Counted from the first letter of the stretch, positions 16,344 to 25,578 are shown. The stretch: DNA of 64,000 nucleotides from Anaerolineales bacterium (GCA_003105035.1 PQAL01000003.1:219589-283588), one strand, 5' to 3'. The notes: a model not told the origin generated them from the sequence alone. Translations and numbers: made by a program.

Positions 16344-18404
16344 ATGACCAGCCAAACAGAAATACCAATCCCATCCCGCTCGCCGCGCTCCAGGCGCCGC
16401 GGGGTTGGGTGGACGATTCGCATCACCCCAACGGGCATCTTGTTCCTGGTGTTATTCAACCTTTTCGTGCTGATTGGCCTGGTTTATTTGACTACACGGC
16501 TATTGCAAGAACCCGGCTTTTCATGGCTGGCTAGCCTCGGCTTCGCCTCCGAAACACCCACGGCTGTGCCGACCGGGACCGAACTGCCTGCCACAATTAC
16601 CCCCACACGACTGCCTTCAGACACTCCCACACTCGAGCCTTCAGTAACATCCACCCCCGAACCAGCCACTGCCACCCCCCAACCGATCAGCACATTGACC
16701 CTTAACCAGGGGGTAATTGTCCTGGCATTGGATGAGGGCGGAAATACCCACCTGTTCGTCTATCAGCCTCAAGAAAGTGGAGCAGGTCAGCCCCTGCCGC
16801 TCACCAGACTCACCTCGGGCCCCTGGGATGATATCACCCCCGCCATCAGCCCGGATGGGCAAACGGTGGCGTTCGCCTCCAGCCGCAGCGGGTATTGGGA
16901 TATTTATCTGCTCAGCCTGAACAGTGGGAACATCACCCGCCTGACGGATACCCTGGCTTACGACGCAGCCCCGGCATGGTCTCCCGACAACCAATGGGTG
17001 GTTTACGAAACGTATCTCAATGACAACCTGGAGATCGAAATCCAATCCGTAGTGAGATCCCAGGATACTATCCGGCTGACAGAAAATCCAGCGGCAGATT
17101 TCAGTCCAGCCTGGTCACCTGGTGGCAGGCAAATCGCCTTCGTCTCCAGCCAGGGCGGTGAGAATGATATCTGGCTGGCAGACCTGGACCAGGGAGAGGA
17201 ACAGCGCTTTCTAAATATCAGCTCAAACCCGAACAGTGCCGATGCGCACCCGGTCTGGTCGCCGGATGGAAAATCAATCGCCTGGGTGGGTGAACAGGAT
17301 GGCATTCATAGCCTATTCCTGCAGGATCTCTCACTACCTGGAGATCCCAGCACCTTACCCACAGCCACGAAACCGATAAACCTGGGGAGCGGTGACTGGC
17401 CCACCTGGAGTCCGGATGGCGAAACTATCCTGACCATCCTGGAGGTGCCCAACCGCACCTATCTGACCGCCTACCCCGTTCATTACCGAGGTCTCATCTT
17501 TCCGACCCTCGAGCTACCCGGATCGGTTAACGGTATAAGCTGGGGCAATATTGCACTGAGTTCACCCATTCAGACCGTCTTCCAGCAGTCAGCGGTAATT
17601 ACCCCCACAGCCCTGTTCGTCCCCTCCCTGACCCCCCAACCTGGCGATAATGGGGGAAGATACCAGTTGATCGTGCTTAATGATGTGCTGGCCCCCAACC
17701 CGTACTTGCAGGATGCAGTAGACGAGAGCTTCCAGGCATTACGGCTGCGCATTGGCCGCGATTCGGGTTGGGATATCCTGTCCGGCCTGGAAAATGCCTA
17801 TGTACCTCTCACCACGCCATTGGACCCGGGTATGGGAAACGATTGGCTGTATACCGGACGGGGCTTTGCCTTAAACACTCTGCCAATGAACGCCGGTTGG
17901 ATTACTGTGATGCGGGAGGATTTCGGTGCTGAAACGTACTGGCGGGTATATATCAAAGCCCTTTACCAGGACGGCTCTGCCGGTATACCCCTGCACGACC
18001 ATCCCTGGAACTTCGAAGCACGTAACAATGGCAGCAGCCTCGCCTATGAACAGGGGGGAGCCAGAATGGACTCGATCCCAAGTGGATATTGGATCGATTT
18101 CACCGAGCGGGCGGTAGCCTATGGATGGCAGCGATTGCCTGCGCTGTCAAACTGGACAGCCTTCGCACCGGCAGCACTGTTCAATGAATTTGCCTTCACA
18201 GATGGGCTGGACTGGCATTCAGCAATGCTGCAGATTTACCCGCCCGAAGTGATGATCACCCCCTCGCCTGTGATTCCACCTTCCCGCACCCCCACCGCCA
18301 CCCTGCGCTGGTACGTCTCGCCTACCCCAACAGTCACGCCTACTCCACGGCCTACCTTTACCCCCTATCCCGTGCCAACCATCAGTACCACCCCTGGGGG
18401 CTGA
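16344..18404 (+). CDS. Membrane-anchored TolB-type beta-propeller protein
   Basis: 686 residues. An Arg/Ser/Pro-rich cytoplasmic head is followed by a membrane anchor at about 34-58 (GILFLVLFNLFVLIGLVYL), then a Thr/Pro spacer (about 70-115, TPTLEPSVTSTPEPATATP). A propeller of PD40/TolB repeats runs from about 120 to 400, each marked ISPDGQTVAFAS, WSPDNQWVVYET, WSPGGRQIAFVS, WSPDGKSIAWVG or WSPDGETILTIL. The C-terminal ~270 residues form a separate domain (LGSGLENAYVPL-like region near 480) followed by a second TPTVTPTPRPTFTPYP tail, perhaps wall-spanning. Probably sits on the outer face; ligand unknown. The M23 lipoprotein gene follows 25 bases downstream. Confidence 0.85.
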   Translation: MTSQTEIPIPSRSPRSRRRGVGWTIRITPTGILFLVLFNLFVLIGLVYLTTRLLQEPGFSWLASLGFASETPTAVPTGTELPATITPTRLPSDTPTLEPSVTSTPEPATATPQPISTLTLNQGVIVLALDEGGNTHLFVYQPQESGAGQPLPLTRLTSGPWDDITPAISPDGQTVAFASSRSGYWDIYLLSLNSGNITRLTDTLAYDAAPAWSPDNQWVVYETYLNDNLEIEIQSVVRSQDTIRLTENPAADFSPAWSPGGRQIAFVSSQGGENDIWLADLDQGEEQRFLNISSNPNSADAHPVWSPDGKSIAWVGEQDGIHSLFLQDLSLPGDPSTLPTATKPINLGSGDWPTWSPDGETILTILEVPNRTYLTAYPVHYRGLIFPTLELPGSVNGISWGNIALSSPIQTVFQQSAVITPTALFVPSLTPQPGDNGGRYQLIVLNDVLAPNPYLQDAVDESFQALRLRIGRDSGWDILSGLENAYVPLTTPLDPGMGNDWLYTGRGFALNTLPMNAGWITVMREDFGAETYWRVYIKALYQDGSAGIPLHDHPWNFEARNNGSSLAYEQGGARMDSIPSGYWIDFTERAVAYGWQRLPALSNWTAFAPAALFNEFAFTDGLDWHSAMLQIYPPEVMITPSPVIPPSRTPTATLRWYVSPTPTVTPTPRPTFTPYPVPTISTTPGG

Positions 18405-18429
18405 GTGGGAATCATGGCTCCGCTCCTGA

Positions 18430-19629
18430 ATGCTCATGCTTAACTCCGCTAAAACCTTCCAAAAGGTCTCGGGGTACCACCCCGCTGGATTAAAGCTATT
18501 CATTACGATATTGTTATTAAGCCTGGCTGCCTGCCAGAATGTCGAGCCAACCACCCTGGTAGAGACGATCGCCCCCACGCTCACCAGCACACCACCCGCC
18601 TCTGCGACCCCCACGCTACCCGCCACACCAACCCGGGACCCAGCCTTGGATACCGAGTTAGCCATCACACCAACACCTTATACGAGCACCATCGTCATGG
18701 ATTCGGCGGGCGCAATAAAGCTGGTGAATCCAACCCCTGAACCCCAGGTAACTTATTCGTGGCGGCCCCCGCTTTACCCCATCCCGTGGGCTCCCAGCCT
18801 GTTTGATCACTTTTACTTTGCCAGCCCAATTGCCGCCAAGGAGCTGAACCCGACCGTATCGGATTATCGCTATGGAGGGGTATTCTTCGAAGATGTCGTC
18901 CATACCGGTGTAGACATCCCCTCGCCAAACGGCACCCCCATCATGGCGGTTGGCCCTGGTAGCGTAGTCTGGGCTGGTTACGGAGTGTTCCAGGGCGGTT
19001 ATGACCCAAAAGACCCGTACGGCCTGGCTGTGACCATTCGCCACGATTTTGGGTACCTGAATCAAGGTCTGTACACCATCTACGGTCATATGCGCGAGAT
19101 TGATGTGGTTGTTGGGCAGCATGTGGAAGCCGGTGATCTGCTCGGTCTGGTGGGAGAGACGGGTAGGGTTACTGGACCTCACTTGCACTTCGAGGTACGC
19201 GTGGGCGACAATAATTTCTTCACCACCCGCAATCCGGAGCTCTGGATAGTACCGCCCATCGGGTGGGGAATCATCGCCGGCCGCATGACCGATACGGTTG
19301 GCCAGCTGATCTATGACCAGCAGCTAATCATCACCGACCCGCAGGTCGAGCAAAACTGGCTGGCCTGGTCTTATGGTAAAACTGCAGTGAACAGCGACCC
19401 ATACTACCAGGAAAACCTGGTAATCGGTGATCTGCCAGCCGGCAATTACCTGCTCAGGACCGCTTTCGGAGGCATGAATTTCAGCATCCCGATTGAGGTC
19501 CGCGCGGGCGTGATCAATTACTTCACCTTTCGTGGGTACGAAGGTTTTAAAATCGAATCACCGCCTGCCCCCGGTGCCGATTTCACCCCGGCACCCATAG
19601 GCGTAGCCATAGGCGCCGCCATCCCTTGA
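18430..19629 (+). CDS. M23-family metallopeptidase lipoprotein
   Basis: 399 residues. The signal peptide ends in a lipobox, LSLAAC (Cys36 or nearby), followed by a Thr/Pro spacer ([18 protein letters not shown]). The LytM/M23 zinc domain spans about 150-280 with HTGVDIP (His and Asp ligands), YGHM and HLHFEV. M23 enzymes cut peptidoglycan cross-bridges; some act only as activators, but all the metal ligands are kept here. A C-terminal beta-rich domain of about 110 residues follows. Two ATGs (18430 and 18436) are possible; neither has a good ribosome site. The recA promoter lies over its last codons. Confidence 0.9.
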   Translation: MLMLNSAKTFQKVSGYHPAGLKLFITILLLSLAACQNVEPTTLVETIAPTLTSTPPASATPTLPATPTRDPALDTELAITPTPYTSTIVMDSAGAIKLVNPTPEPQVTYSWRPPLYPIPWAPSLFDHFYFASPIAAKELNPTVSDYRYGGVFFEDVVHTGVDIPSPNGTPIMAVGPGSVVWAGYGVFQGGYDPKDPYGLAVTIRHDFGYLNQGLYTIYGHMREIDVVVGQHVEAGDLLGLVGETGRVTGPHLHFEVRVGDNNFFTTRNPELWIVPPIGWGIIAGRMTDTVGQLIYDQQLIITDPQVEQNWLAWSYGKTAVNSDPYYQENLVIGDLPAGNYLLRTAFGGMNFSIPIEVRAGVINYFTFRGYEGFKIESPPAPGADFTPAPIGVAIGAAIP

Positions 19630-19654
19630 CACCTCGAACATATGTGCTAAACTA
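19626..19654 (+). promoter_or_regulatory. recA promoter with LexA (SOS) box-like operator
   Basis: TTGACA (19626-19631), 16 bases, then TAAACT (19648-19653). The spacer holds CGAACATATGTGCT (19635-19648), which matches 12 of 14 positions of the Gram-positive SOS box CGAACRNRYGTTYC. A repressor there would block polymerase. The recA ATG is 32 bases beyond the -10 box. Confidence 0.7.
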
Positions 19655-19685
19655 TGCACATAAATCGGAACTAAGGAGTTGCTTC

Positions 19686-20768
19686 ATGGTTAAAAAGTCA
19701 AGCACACCGCCACCTGAAATGGATGAAGCCCGCCAGGCGGCTCTGGATAAAGCCCTGGGAGATATCACCAAGCGTTATGGGGATGGCTCGATCATGCGCC
19801 TTGGGGAAGCTCACCAGCTAAGGGTGGAAGCCATACCCACCGGTTCCCTTTCCCTGGATATCGCCTTGGGCGTGGGAGGCATCCCGCGCGGCCGCATTAC
19901 CGAAATCTACGGTCCGGAATCGTCCGGGAAAACCACCATCTGCCAGCATATTGTGTCAGAAGCACAAAAGCTGGGCGGCACAGCCGCGTATATTGATATG
20001 GAGCATGCCTTAGACCCAACCTATGCAGCCCGGTGCGGGGTGGATGTGGAGAACCTGCTGATCTCACAGCCCGACATGGGAGAGCAAGCGCTGGAAATAA
20101 CCGAAACCCTGGTGAGATCAGGGGCCATTGACGTGATCGTTATTGATTCAGTAGCCGCCCTGGTGCCTCGAGCTGAGATCGAAGGTGATATGGGCGATGC
20201 CACGATGGGCATGCAAGCACGCTTAATGTCGCAGGCACTGCGCAAGCTCTCGGGCGCCATCAAGCAAACCAACACCTCGGTGATCTTCACCAACCAGCTA
20301 CGGCAAAAAATCGGCATCATGTTCGGTAACCCCGAAACAACCACCGGTGGCATGGCATTGAAGTTTTACGCCTCGGTGAGGCTGGATGTAAGGCGCATCC
20401 AGTCGATCAAGCTGGGAGCAGAGATCATCGGCAACCGTACCCGGGTGAGGGTGGTTAAGAACAAGGTCGCTCCGCCCTTCCGTACAGCCGAATTTGACAT
20501 CATGTATAACGAAGGCATCTCCAAAGCCGGAGACTTGTTGGACCTGGCAGCTGCCATGGAGATCATTACCAAGCGAGGCTCGTTCTTCAACTATGGTGAT
20601 CTGCGCCTCGGTCAGGGCCGCGAGAACGCCAAGGATTACCTGCGCGCTCACAAGGAGCTGGCTGCCGAGATAGAATTGGCCGTCAGAGAACGAGCAGCCA
20701 GCGGTGAGGCAGCCTTAGGCTTCGGCGCGGGAGCTGAAGAAGGAATTGAAAACGAGGCCGAGCTGTAA
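19686..20768 (+). CDS. recA: Recombinase RecA
   Basis: Strand-exchange ATPase of homologous recombination and co-protease for LexA. 360 residues: Walker [10 protein letters not shown] at 76-84, [10 protein letters not shown] (with the catalytic Glu), [18 protein letters not shown], loop 2 [22 protein letters not shown], and a short acidic tail ([10 protein letters not shown]). An upstream in-frame ATG at 19626 overlaps the promoter; ATG 19686 follows AAGGAGTTGCTTC and gives the normal RecA head. It ends in a strong terminator. No recX follows, unlike many genomes. Confidence 0.98.
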   Translation: MVKKSSTPPPEMDEARQAALDKALGDITKRYGDGSIMRLGEAHQLRVEAIPTGSLSLDIALGVGGIPRGRITEIYGPESSGKTTICQHIVSEAQKLGGTAAYIDMEHALDPTYAARCGVDVENLLISQPDMGEQALEITETLVRSGAIDVIVIDSVAALVPRAEIEGDMGDATMGMQARLMSQALRKLSGAIKQTNTSVIFTNQLRQKIGIMFGNPETTTGGMALKFYASVRLDVRRIQSIKLGAEIIGNRTRVRVVKNKVAPPFRTAEFDIMYNEGISKAGDLLDLAAAMEIITKRGSFFNYGDLRLGQGRENAKDYLRAHKELAAEIELAVRERAASGEAALGFGAGAEEGIENEAEL

Positions 20769-20803
20769 GATTTTAGCCCTTGATCACCAACTTAGAAATG
20801 CGC

Positions 20804-20845
20804 AGATACGCAATACGCCAACGGTATTGCGTATCTATTTATTTT
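20804..20845 (+). terminator. Rho-independent terminator after recA
   Basis: A perfect 13-bp stem, AGATACGCAATAC (20804-20816) with GTATTGCGTATCT (20824-20836), a 7-base loop, then ATTTATTTT. It lies 35 bases after the recA stop. Confidence 0.9.
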
Positions 20846-21051
20846 CCGGTGGTACTCCATTAACTGAGCTATAGGACAAACTTTCTCAAAGGACGTCCTG
20901 TTCCGGGCTGTAAAAGCTCCTCCGCGTTGTGATATCAAAAGATTAATGGATATTTATTCGCCAGTATTTTAAAGGCATTATAATTTCGGTAATTTCACCT
21001 CGGAATTGATTTACAAATCCCGGAGGGAATGATTTTTTAACGGGAGTGAAT

Positions 21052-22119
21052 ATGCAAAATGCGTTAATGCTCGTTGTGACCCTGCTGCTGGCCCTCAGCC
21101 TGCCAGGCGGTGTAAAAGCCTCGCCTGAGCCTGGCGAACTACCCGTGGTGCATGCTGTCTTGTTTTACTCACCGGGCTGCCCATATTGCAGCGAGGTGAT
21201 GAACGATACCCTCCCCCCACTGCAGGAGCAATACCAGTCACAACTGAGCATCCTGCTAGTTGAGCTTGCCACCCTGAAAGATATCGACAACCTGTATTCC
21301 CTGGGAGCAACCTTCGGCCTGACCAAGGAGCAGGTGGCCGTACCATTTCTGCTGATCGACCAGACGCCTTTGATTGGGGCGGACGAAATCAACACCAAGT
21401 TGGCTGGTCTGGTGAAGCAATACTTGGCTACAGGTGGGCTGGATACCCCGGATATACCCTTGTTGAACGAGATGTCAACTAATGGGATCGATTTCACTGC
21501 ATACGACCCGACCCAGCCCACAGCGACACAGGTTCAACCCGTTGCAAATTCGACCGGTATGAGCATGGCCTGGGTGATCATGGTCTTCATGCTGCTTGCC
21601 CTGATCATATCGATTATTCTGATCTTGCGAGCCTTTCAAGGCAAGCCGGTTCCACCACTAAAAAAATGGCTCGAAATCTCTATCCCGGTGCTGAGCCTGA
21701 TTGGCTTGGGGGCAGCAATTTATCTCACCTATGTGGAGATCACCCACACGCGCGCCATGTGTGGGCCAGTGGGTGATTGCAACACCGTGCAAAGCAGCCC
21801 GTATGCCAAATTGTTCGGTCTCATTCCAATCGGCCTCGTGGGGGCTGTAGGGTATATCGCCATCCTGGTTGCCTGGCTGTGGCGGCGCACCCGCCATGAC
21901 TCCTTCTCTCGTATTGCCGGACCAGTCATGTTTGGGATGGCCCTGTTCGGAACACTATTTTCTGTGTACCTTACCTACCTGGAGTTATTTGTCATCCACG
22001 CAGTGTGCATCTGGTGCCTGACCTCCGCGGTCATCATCACGGTTTTAATGCTGCTCAGCTTGCCGCAGATTACCCAATGGCTGGCAATCGCCGACGAGGA
22101 GGATCAGTCCGTTGAGTGA
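21052..22119 (+). CDS. Thioredoxin-like domain fused to VKOR membrane domain
   Basis: 355 residues. A signal peptide (1-25) is followed by a thioredoxin-like domain with CPYC at 43-46 (SPGCPYCSEV) and a cis-Pro region VAVPFLLI at 96-103. Then come a first membrane segment (about 172-193) and a VKOR domain with four membrane segments (about 208-335). VKOR redox cysteines are Cys237/Cys243 (CGPVGDCNTV) in the outer loop and CIWC at 319-322, which sits by the quinone. The fusion should make disulfides in exported proteins and pass electrons to quinone, doing the job of DsbA plus DsbB; here the thioredoxin part precedes VKOR. A GTG at 21046 is possible, but GGGAGTG before ATG 21052 decides the start. 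It overlaps the MFS gene by 8 bp. Confidence 0.9.
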   Translation: MQNALMLVVTLLLALSLPGGVKASPEPGELPVVHAVLFYSPGCPYCSEVMNDTLPPLQEQYQSQLSILLVELATLKDIDNLYSLGATFGLTKEQVAVPFLLIDQTPLIGADEINTKLAGLVKQYLATGGLDTPDIPLLNEMSTNGIDFTAYDPTQPTATQVQPVANSTGMSMAWVIMVFMLLALIISIILILRAFQGKPVPPLKKWLEISIPVLSLIGLGAAIYLTYVEITHTRAMCGPVGDCNTVQSSPYAKLFGLIPIGLVGAVGYIAILVAWLWRRTRHDSFSRIAGPVMFGMALFGTLFSVYLTYLELFVIHAVCIWCLTSAVIITVLMLLSLPQITQWLAIADEEDQSVE

Positions 22120-23353
22120 AGTAAGCGTGGTCAGGCAGATCAACGTGCGGGGTACGTTTGCCTCCCTGAAGTATCCCAATTACCGCCTGTGGTTTATCGG
22201 GCAGCTGGTTTCCCTCGTAGGCACCTGGACACAAACCGCAGCGCAAGGTTATCTGATTTACCAACTGACCAAATCACCTGCCTACCTGGGCTACGTGAGC
22301 TTTGCCAGCGGTTTGCCCTCCTGGATTTTCACGCTGTACGCTGGGGCAATCGCCGACCGGGTCAGCCGGCGAACGCTGATGGTGATCACCCAGGCTTCCA
22401 TGATGATCCTGGCTTTCATCCTGGCATTTCTAACCTTTACCAACCTGGTGCAGCCGTGGCATATCATCGTTCTTTCATTCTTGTTGGGGATAAGCAACGC
22501 CTTTGATGCACCTGCCCGCCAGGCATTTGTGCTCGAGATGGTCGACCGGGAAGACATGACCAATGCCATTGCCTTGAATTCAACCATGTTCAACCTGGCA
22601 TTCGTGGTCGGACCAGCCCTCGGTGGGTTGATCTATGCCGCGGTTGGACCCGGGTGGTGTTTCGTGATCAATGGCATTTCTTTCATCGCGGTGATTATTG
22701 CCCTGCTCCTGATGAAGTTGAAGCCTTTCATACCCATTGATACCACGAAGAGCGCCATCAGTGACATGAAAGAAGGCCTGAAGTATGTCGTTAACCACTC
22801 GGCCGTAAGGATGTTAATTACCAACCTTTTTATTACCACATTATTCGGCCTGGGAATTACTGCATTAATCCCCGCCTGGTCTACCACCGTTTTAAATGGC
22901 GATGCCAAAACAAATGGTTTTCTCCTGGCTGCGCGCGGCTTTGGATCCCTGGTCGCCGCATTGATGATTGCTGCGTTAGGCCGCTTCAGGTGGCGGGGAA
23001 AATTATGGCTGGCGAACAGCCTGCTCTTACCCATCAGCATGATCCTGTTTGCACTATTAACTTGGTTAATTCCCTCTTTGGTTGCCATGGCAGCTATGGG
23101 CTTTGCGTTCATGGTGATTGTTAACCTTTCGAATGCCATGGTACAAACCCGCATCGCAGACGAAATGCGCGGTCGGGTAATGGGTGTCTACACTTTCTTC
23201 TTCTTCGGGGCTATTCCGATTGGCTCACTCCTTGCCGGCTGGTCGGCTGAGGTCATTGGAGAGCCAAGGACCGTGATCATCGCTGCCATCATCCTGTTAT
23301 TATTCGCCCTGTGGGTATTATGGCGTCAGCCGGCGATGCGGCAAATGGAGTAA
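22112..23353 (+). CDS. MFS transporter, EntS/MFS_3-type exporter
   Basis: 413 residues with 10-12 hydrophobic segments. The head FASLKYPNYRLWFIGQLVSLVGTWTQTAAQGYLIYQLT and the GAIADRVSRRTLMVITQ loop (motif A, between TM2 and TM3) are typical of the DHA3/MFS_3 group of drug or siderophore exporters. The start is a TTG supported by GAGGAGG nine bases upstream, overlapping the VKOR gene end, so translation is coupled. Substrate cannot be told. The pairing with a disulfide-forming protein is not a known functional link. Confidence 0.88.
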   Translation: MSEVSVVRQINVRGTFASLKYPNYRLWFIGQLVSLVGTWTQTAAQGYLIYQLTKSPAYLGYVSFASGLPSWIFTLYAGAIADRVSRRTLMVITQASMMILAFILAFLTFTNLVQPWHIIVLSFLLGISNAFDAPARQAFVLEMVDREDMTNAIALNSTMFNLAFVVGPALGGLIYAAVGPGWCFVINGISFIAVIIALLLMKLKPFIPIDTTKSAISDMKEGLKYVVNHSAVRMLITNLFITTLFGLGITALIPAWSTTVLNGDAKTNGFLLAARGFGSLVAALMIAALGRFRWRGKLWLANSLLLPISMILFALLTWLIPSLVAMAAMGFAFMVIVNLSNAMVQTRIADEMRGRVMGVYTFFFFGAIPIGSLLAGWSAEVIGEPRTVIIAAIILLLFALWVLWRQPAMRQME

Positions 23354-23419
23354 AGCCTGGTCGCTCGTGAAAACATCCCCAAGCGCCAATGCCTCACGGT
23401 AAGCAACAATTCCTGGCAA

Positions 23420-23448
23420 TTGACGTAGGCCAGGGGAGATGGTAAAAT
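23420..23448 (+). promoter_or_regulatory. Promoter of tRNA-Glu
   Basis: TTGACG (23420-23425), exactly 17 bases, TAAAAT (23443-23448), 13 bases before the tRNA 5' end. Close to the sigma-70/sigma-A consensus. Confidence 0.8.
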
Positions 23449-23461
23449 TCCGTCGCTTTTC

Positions 23462-23534
23462 GCCCCCATTGTCTAGCGGCCCAGGACGCGGCCCTCTCAA
23501 GGCCGAAACACGAGTTCGAACCTCGTTGGGGGCA
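23462..23534 (+). tRNA. trnE: tRNA-Glu (anticodon CTC)
   Basis: 73 bases folding as a standard cloverleaf. The acceptor stem is GCCCCCA (23462-23468) with TGGGGGC (23527-23533) and discriminator A. The anticodon arm is CGGCC-CTCTCAA-GGCCG, giving anticodon CTC, which reads GAG. The T arm is CGAGG/CCTCG-type around TTCGAAC. CCA is not encoded (CAG follows). A short GCCC/GGGC hairpin then T7 at 23584-23608 may end the transcript. Confidence 0.95.
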
Positions 23535-23642
23535 CAGGAACATATAGACCACGTATTCCATACGGTACAATTTTCCCTGTCGTGCCCTGTTTTCGGGCCG
23601 TATTTTTTTGTTTCATGCGGCTTCAGGCGAATATACAAAACC

Positions 23643-24701
23643 TTATAACGAGAATGGCTTTTCAGGTGAGTAGATGCTATCAAAGAAGCCCATATAGGGC
23701 AGATCGTTCTCGATACACTTGATCTTATAGCTCAGCCGCTTTTGCATTTTCTCGTTGGGATCATCTATGTACTGAATGTAATACAACAACTCTTCAACCT
23801 GAATCAACTGCACAAACATCGGTAAACGCGCCATCCACTCAACAGATAGCTCATTCTTGCAAGCATAGCCATTCATGATCTGTTCCATGTAGTGATCCAT
23901 AAAAGTCTTGCGTTCTTCCAGACCGCTGAACATGATCCTGCCAATGCCACCTTCCCAGGCTGAGGCCAGTTCGTAAATGAACCAGAAGTAACCGCAATCG
24001 TCAAAGTCGAAAACGGTCATGTCTCCATTATCATAATCAACGATGAAGTTGCCATCGTTGAAATCGCCGTGGATCAAGCCGTAGGAATTCCGATCCCGCG
24101 GAAGCGAACGAATTTCTTTCAGAAGAGACTGAATTCGATCACATACAACCGGAAACCGCTCTGACACCTGCGTTTCAATCACCAATCTCGATCTATTGAT
24201 CTCGAACCACTCAGGACGTTTTTCCTGTTCGTTTATCGGTTGGTAGTCTTTTGCCAGGGCGTGCATTTGTCCCAGAACCCACCCCCAGTTCTGAAAATAC
24301 TCTTCGATGGGCACATCCTCGCGGTAGCGATAGTGATTGTCTGGAACCCGCATCCCTTTGCCCCTGACAAAAGATGCGATGTGCAGTGGCATTCCTCGAA
24401 CTTGAATCGTCTCAAGTAGCCGGCCGTTTTGAGATGGCATTGGCCTGGAAACCCGGACGCCATGCTCGGCCAGGTAATCCACAAAGTGCAATTCGGCCCG
24501 AATCTGATCGGCAGTTCTGTCGGGACGGAAGGAAATTCGCAGAATGCTGGGTTGCCCTTCATGTTCGTACTCGTACACAAGGTTTGCGCAACCTTCAGAG
24601 CCGGCGAACAATTTCAAGGCATCCATCTTTACACCGAACAATTGGGATGCTGTGTAGAGAATTTCTTGGTCGCAAATGCTTATTATCTCTTCTCTTTGCA
24701 T
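23643..24701 (-). CDS. Phosphotransferase of the APH / homoserine kinase II-like fold
   Basis: 352 residues with the aminoglycoside-phosphotransferase kinase fold. The catalytic loop is GLIHGDFNDGNFIVD (Brenner-type HGDxxxxN) and the metal-binding Asp is in VFDFDDCG. FVRGKGMR and LGQMHALAKDYQ are typical of the HSK2/SrkA-like branch, which includes protein and small-molecule kinases. Substrate unknown; resistance should not be assumed. It lies head-on to tRNA-Glu and is more AT-rich than the housekeeping genes. An 11-bp copy of the tRNA 3' end occurs on its other side (25012-25022), so it may be a small tRNA-linked insertion. Confidence 0.85.
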   Translation of the reverse strand: MQREEIISICDQEILYTASQLFGVKMDALKLFAGSEGCANLVYEYEHEGQPSILRISFRPDRTADQIRAELHFVDYLAEHGVRVSRPMPSQNGRLLETIQVRGMPLHIASFVRGKGMRVPDNHYRYREDVPIEEYFQNWGWVLGQMHALAKDYQPINEQEKRPEWFEINRSRLVIETQVSERFPVVCDRIQSLLKEIRSLPRDRNSYGLIHGDFNDGNFIVDYDNGDMTVFDFDDCGYFWFIYELASAWEGGIGRIMFSGLEERKTFMDHYMEQIMNGYACKNELSVEWMARLPMFVQLIQVEELLYYIQYIDDPNEKMQKRLSYKIKCIENDLPYMGFFDSIYSPEKPFSL

Positions 24702-25025
24702 GCGGTCTCCTGAATTATTAGTGAAGTATTCGTTTGGGAAGGTTTTACCTAACGCGCAGTCAAGCCGCCCGCCTAATTCCTTATGGACTTCATTATCACT
24801 GCCCGCTTCCGGAAAGATTATTGGGTATCAGGCTGTGAAACTTGAAACGATGGTCGATCAGCCTACCCTCACTGATGAGTATAGCAAAGCAGAAAACAAT
24901 AGGCAAGTGCCTGCATTGCAAATAAAAAAAGTTCGATCTAGTGCATCGCACATTCGGAATCCTGCACTAACCCCCTCTCAACTTTGTATTATCCGTTTAT
25001 CAAGCACCCCCTTGGGGGCACACCC

Positions 25026-25055
25026 AAATCTGCCTTCTTAGGCAGATTTTTTATC
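25026..25055 (+). terminator. Plus-strand terminator-like hairpin with no gene upstream
   Basis: AAATCTGCC (25026-25034), a 6-base loop, GGCAGATTT (25041-25049), then TTTTATC. A complete intrinsic terminator, but the only plus-strand feature upstream for 1.4 kb is tRNA-Glu. It may end an unannotated small RNA, or be a relic of a lost gene. Confidence 0.7.
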
Positions 25056-25066
25056 TCAGAATAATG

Positions 25067-25145
25067 GGGTGAGCTTGAGGTTTATCAGGCGGTCACTCGG
25101 TAAGGTTCGTCTCGAGCCAAAGGCTAAACACGGTAAATCTCACCC
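25067..25145. ncRNA. Possible structured RNA (nested inverted repeats)
   Basis: Three nested pairings enclose one another: GGGTGAG (25067-25073) with CTCACCC (25139-25145), GTTTA (25080-25084) with TAAAC (25125-25129), and GGTTCG (25104-25109) with CGAGCC (25113-25118). No known riboswitch or RNA family was recognised. Direction cannot be told from the pairing alone. Confidence 0.3.
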
Positions 25146-25200
25146 ACCCCTGACGCAATTAAAAAAGACATCCGATTATCTTTATGTGTGTAAAGCTTTC

Positions 25201-25578
25201 CTATTCCTCTGTGCGGATGACCTTCACAACAATCCCCGAGGCCGGGTCAATACAACGCACATACTCAGTGGTTACCCCGTTCTTGTTGATTATCTTCTCG
25301 TAAGGGGTGCCTTTATATTGCCATCCCAGGGTGCCTCCAAACCGTAGCACCTGGATGACGGGATCCATACTGCTGAGCAGCCAGGGGCATATTTTTCCGG
25401 TGTCATCTGGATAGAGAAATTTCTGGCCAACCTGATAGCTCTTTTCCCCATCGCCGCGGTACATCCAGGCACAAATTCCAAGTGCCTCAAAATTGCGGGG
25501 GTAGATAATTCGGCCGTTGTCTTTACGTAACTCCCCACCTTTACCTTCAAATATCTCGATCTCAATTTTGTACGGCAT
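25201..25578 (-). CDS. Small protein, possibly TIGR04076-like
   Basis: 125 residues, soluble. The arrangement FEALGICAWMYRGD, then a Cys-Pro at CPWLLSSMDPVIQVLRFGGTLGW, then EYVRCIDPASGIVVKVIR resembles TIGR04076 proteins, small Cys-containing proteins of unknown role in anaerobes. The match is from memory and not firm. ATG 25578 follows AGGAGAGAAGT, a good ribosome site, which supports a real gene. It is transcribed towards the APH-fold kinase and divergent from the glycyl radical operon. Confidence 0.65.
   Translation of the reverse strand: MPYKIEIEIFEGKGGELRKDNGRIIYPRNFEALGICAWMYRGDGEKSYQVGQKFLYPDDTGKICPWLLSSMDPVIQVLRFGGTLGWQYKGTPYEKIINKNGVTTEYVRCIDPASGIVVKVIRTEE

Larger units (their letters stand above)
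24702..25200. other. Gene-free stretch holding a terminator, a tRNA-end repeat and a foldable RNA
   Basis: About 500 bases without a supported gene. A short plus-strand frame (24676-25041) has no ribosome site and unrecognisable sequence. The stretch contains the direct repeat TTGGGGGCACA (25012-25022), the plus-strand terminator-like hairpin at 25026-25055 and a nested set of inverted repeats at 25067-25145. The kinase promoter should be near 24705-24760. Confidence 0.6.

Noticed and set aside
24760..24830. Faint likeness to the lac promoter region (CACTGCCCGCTT), suggesting vector contamination
   Set aside because: Only a dozen bases match, with no lac operator or continuing vector sequence.
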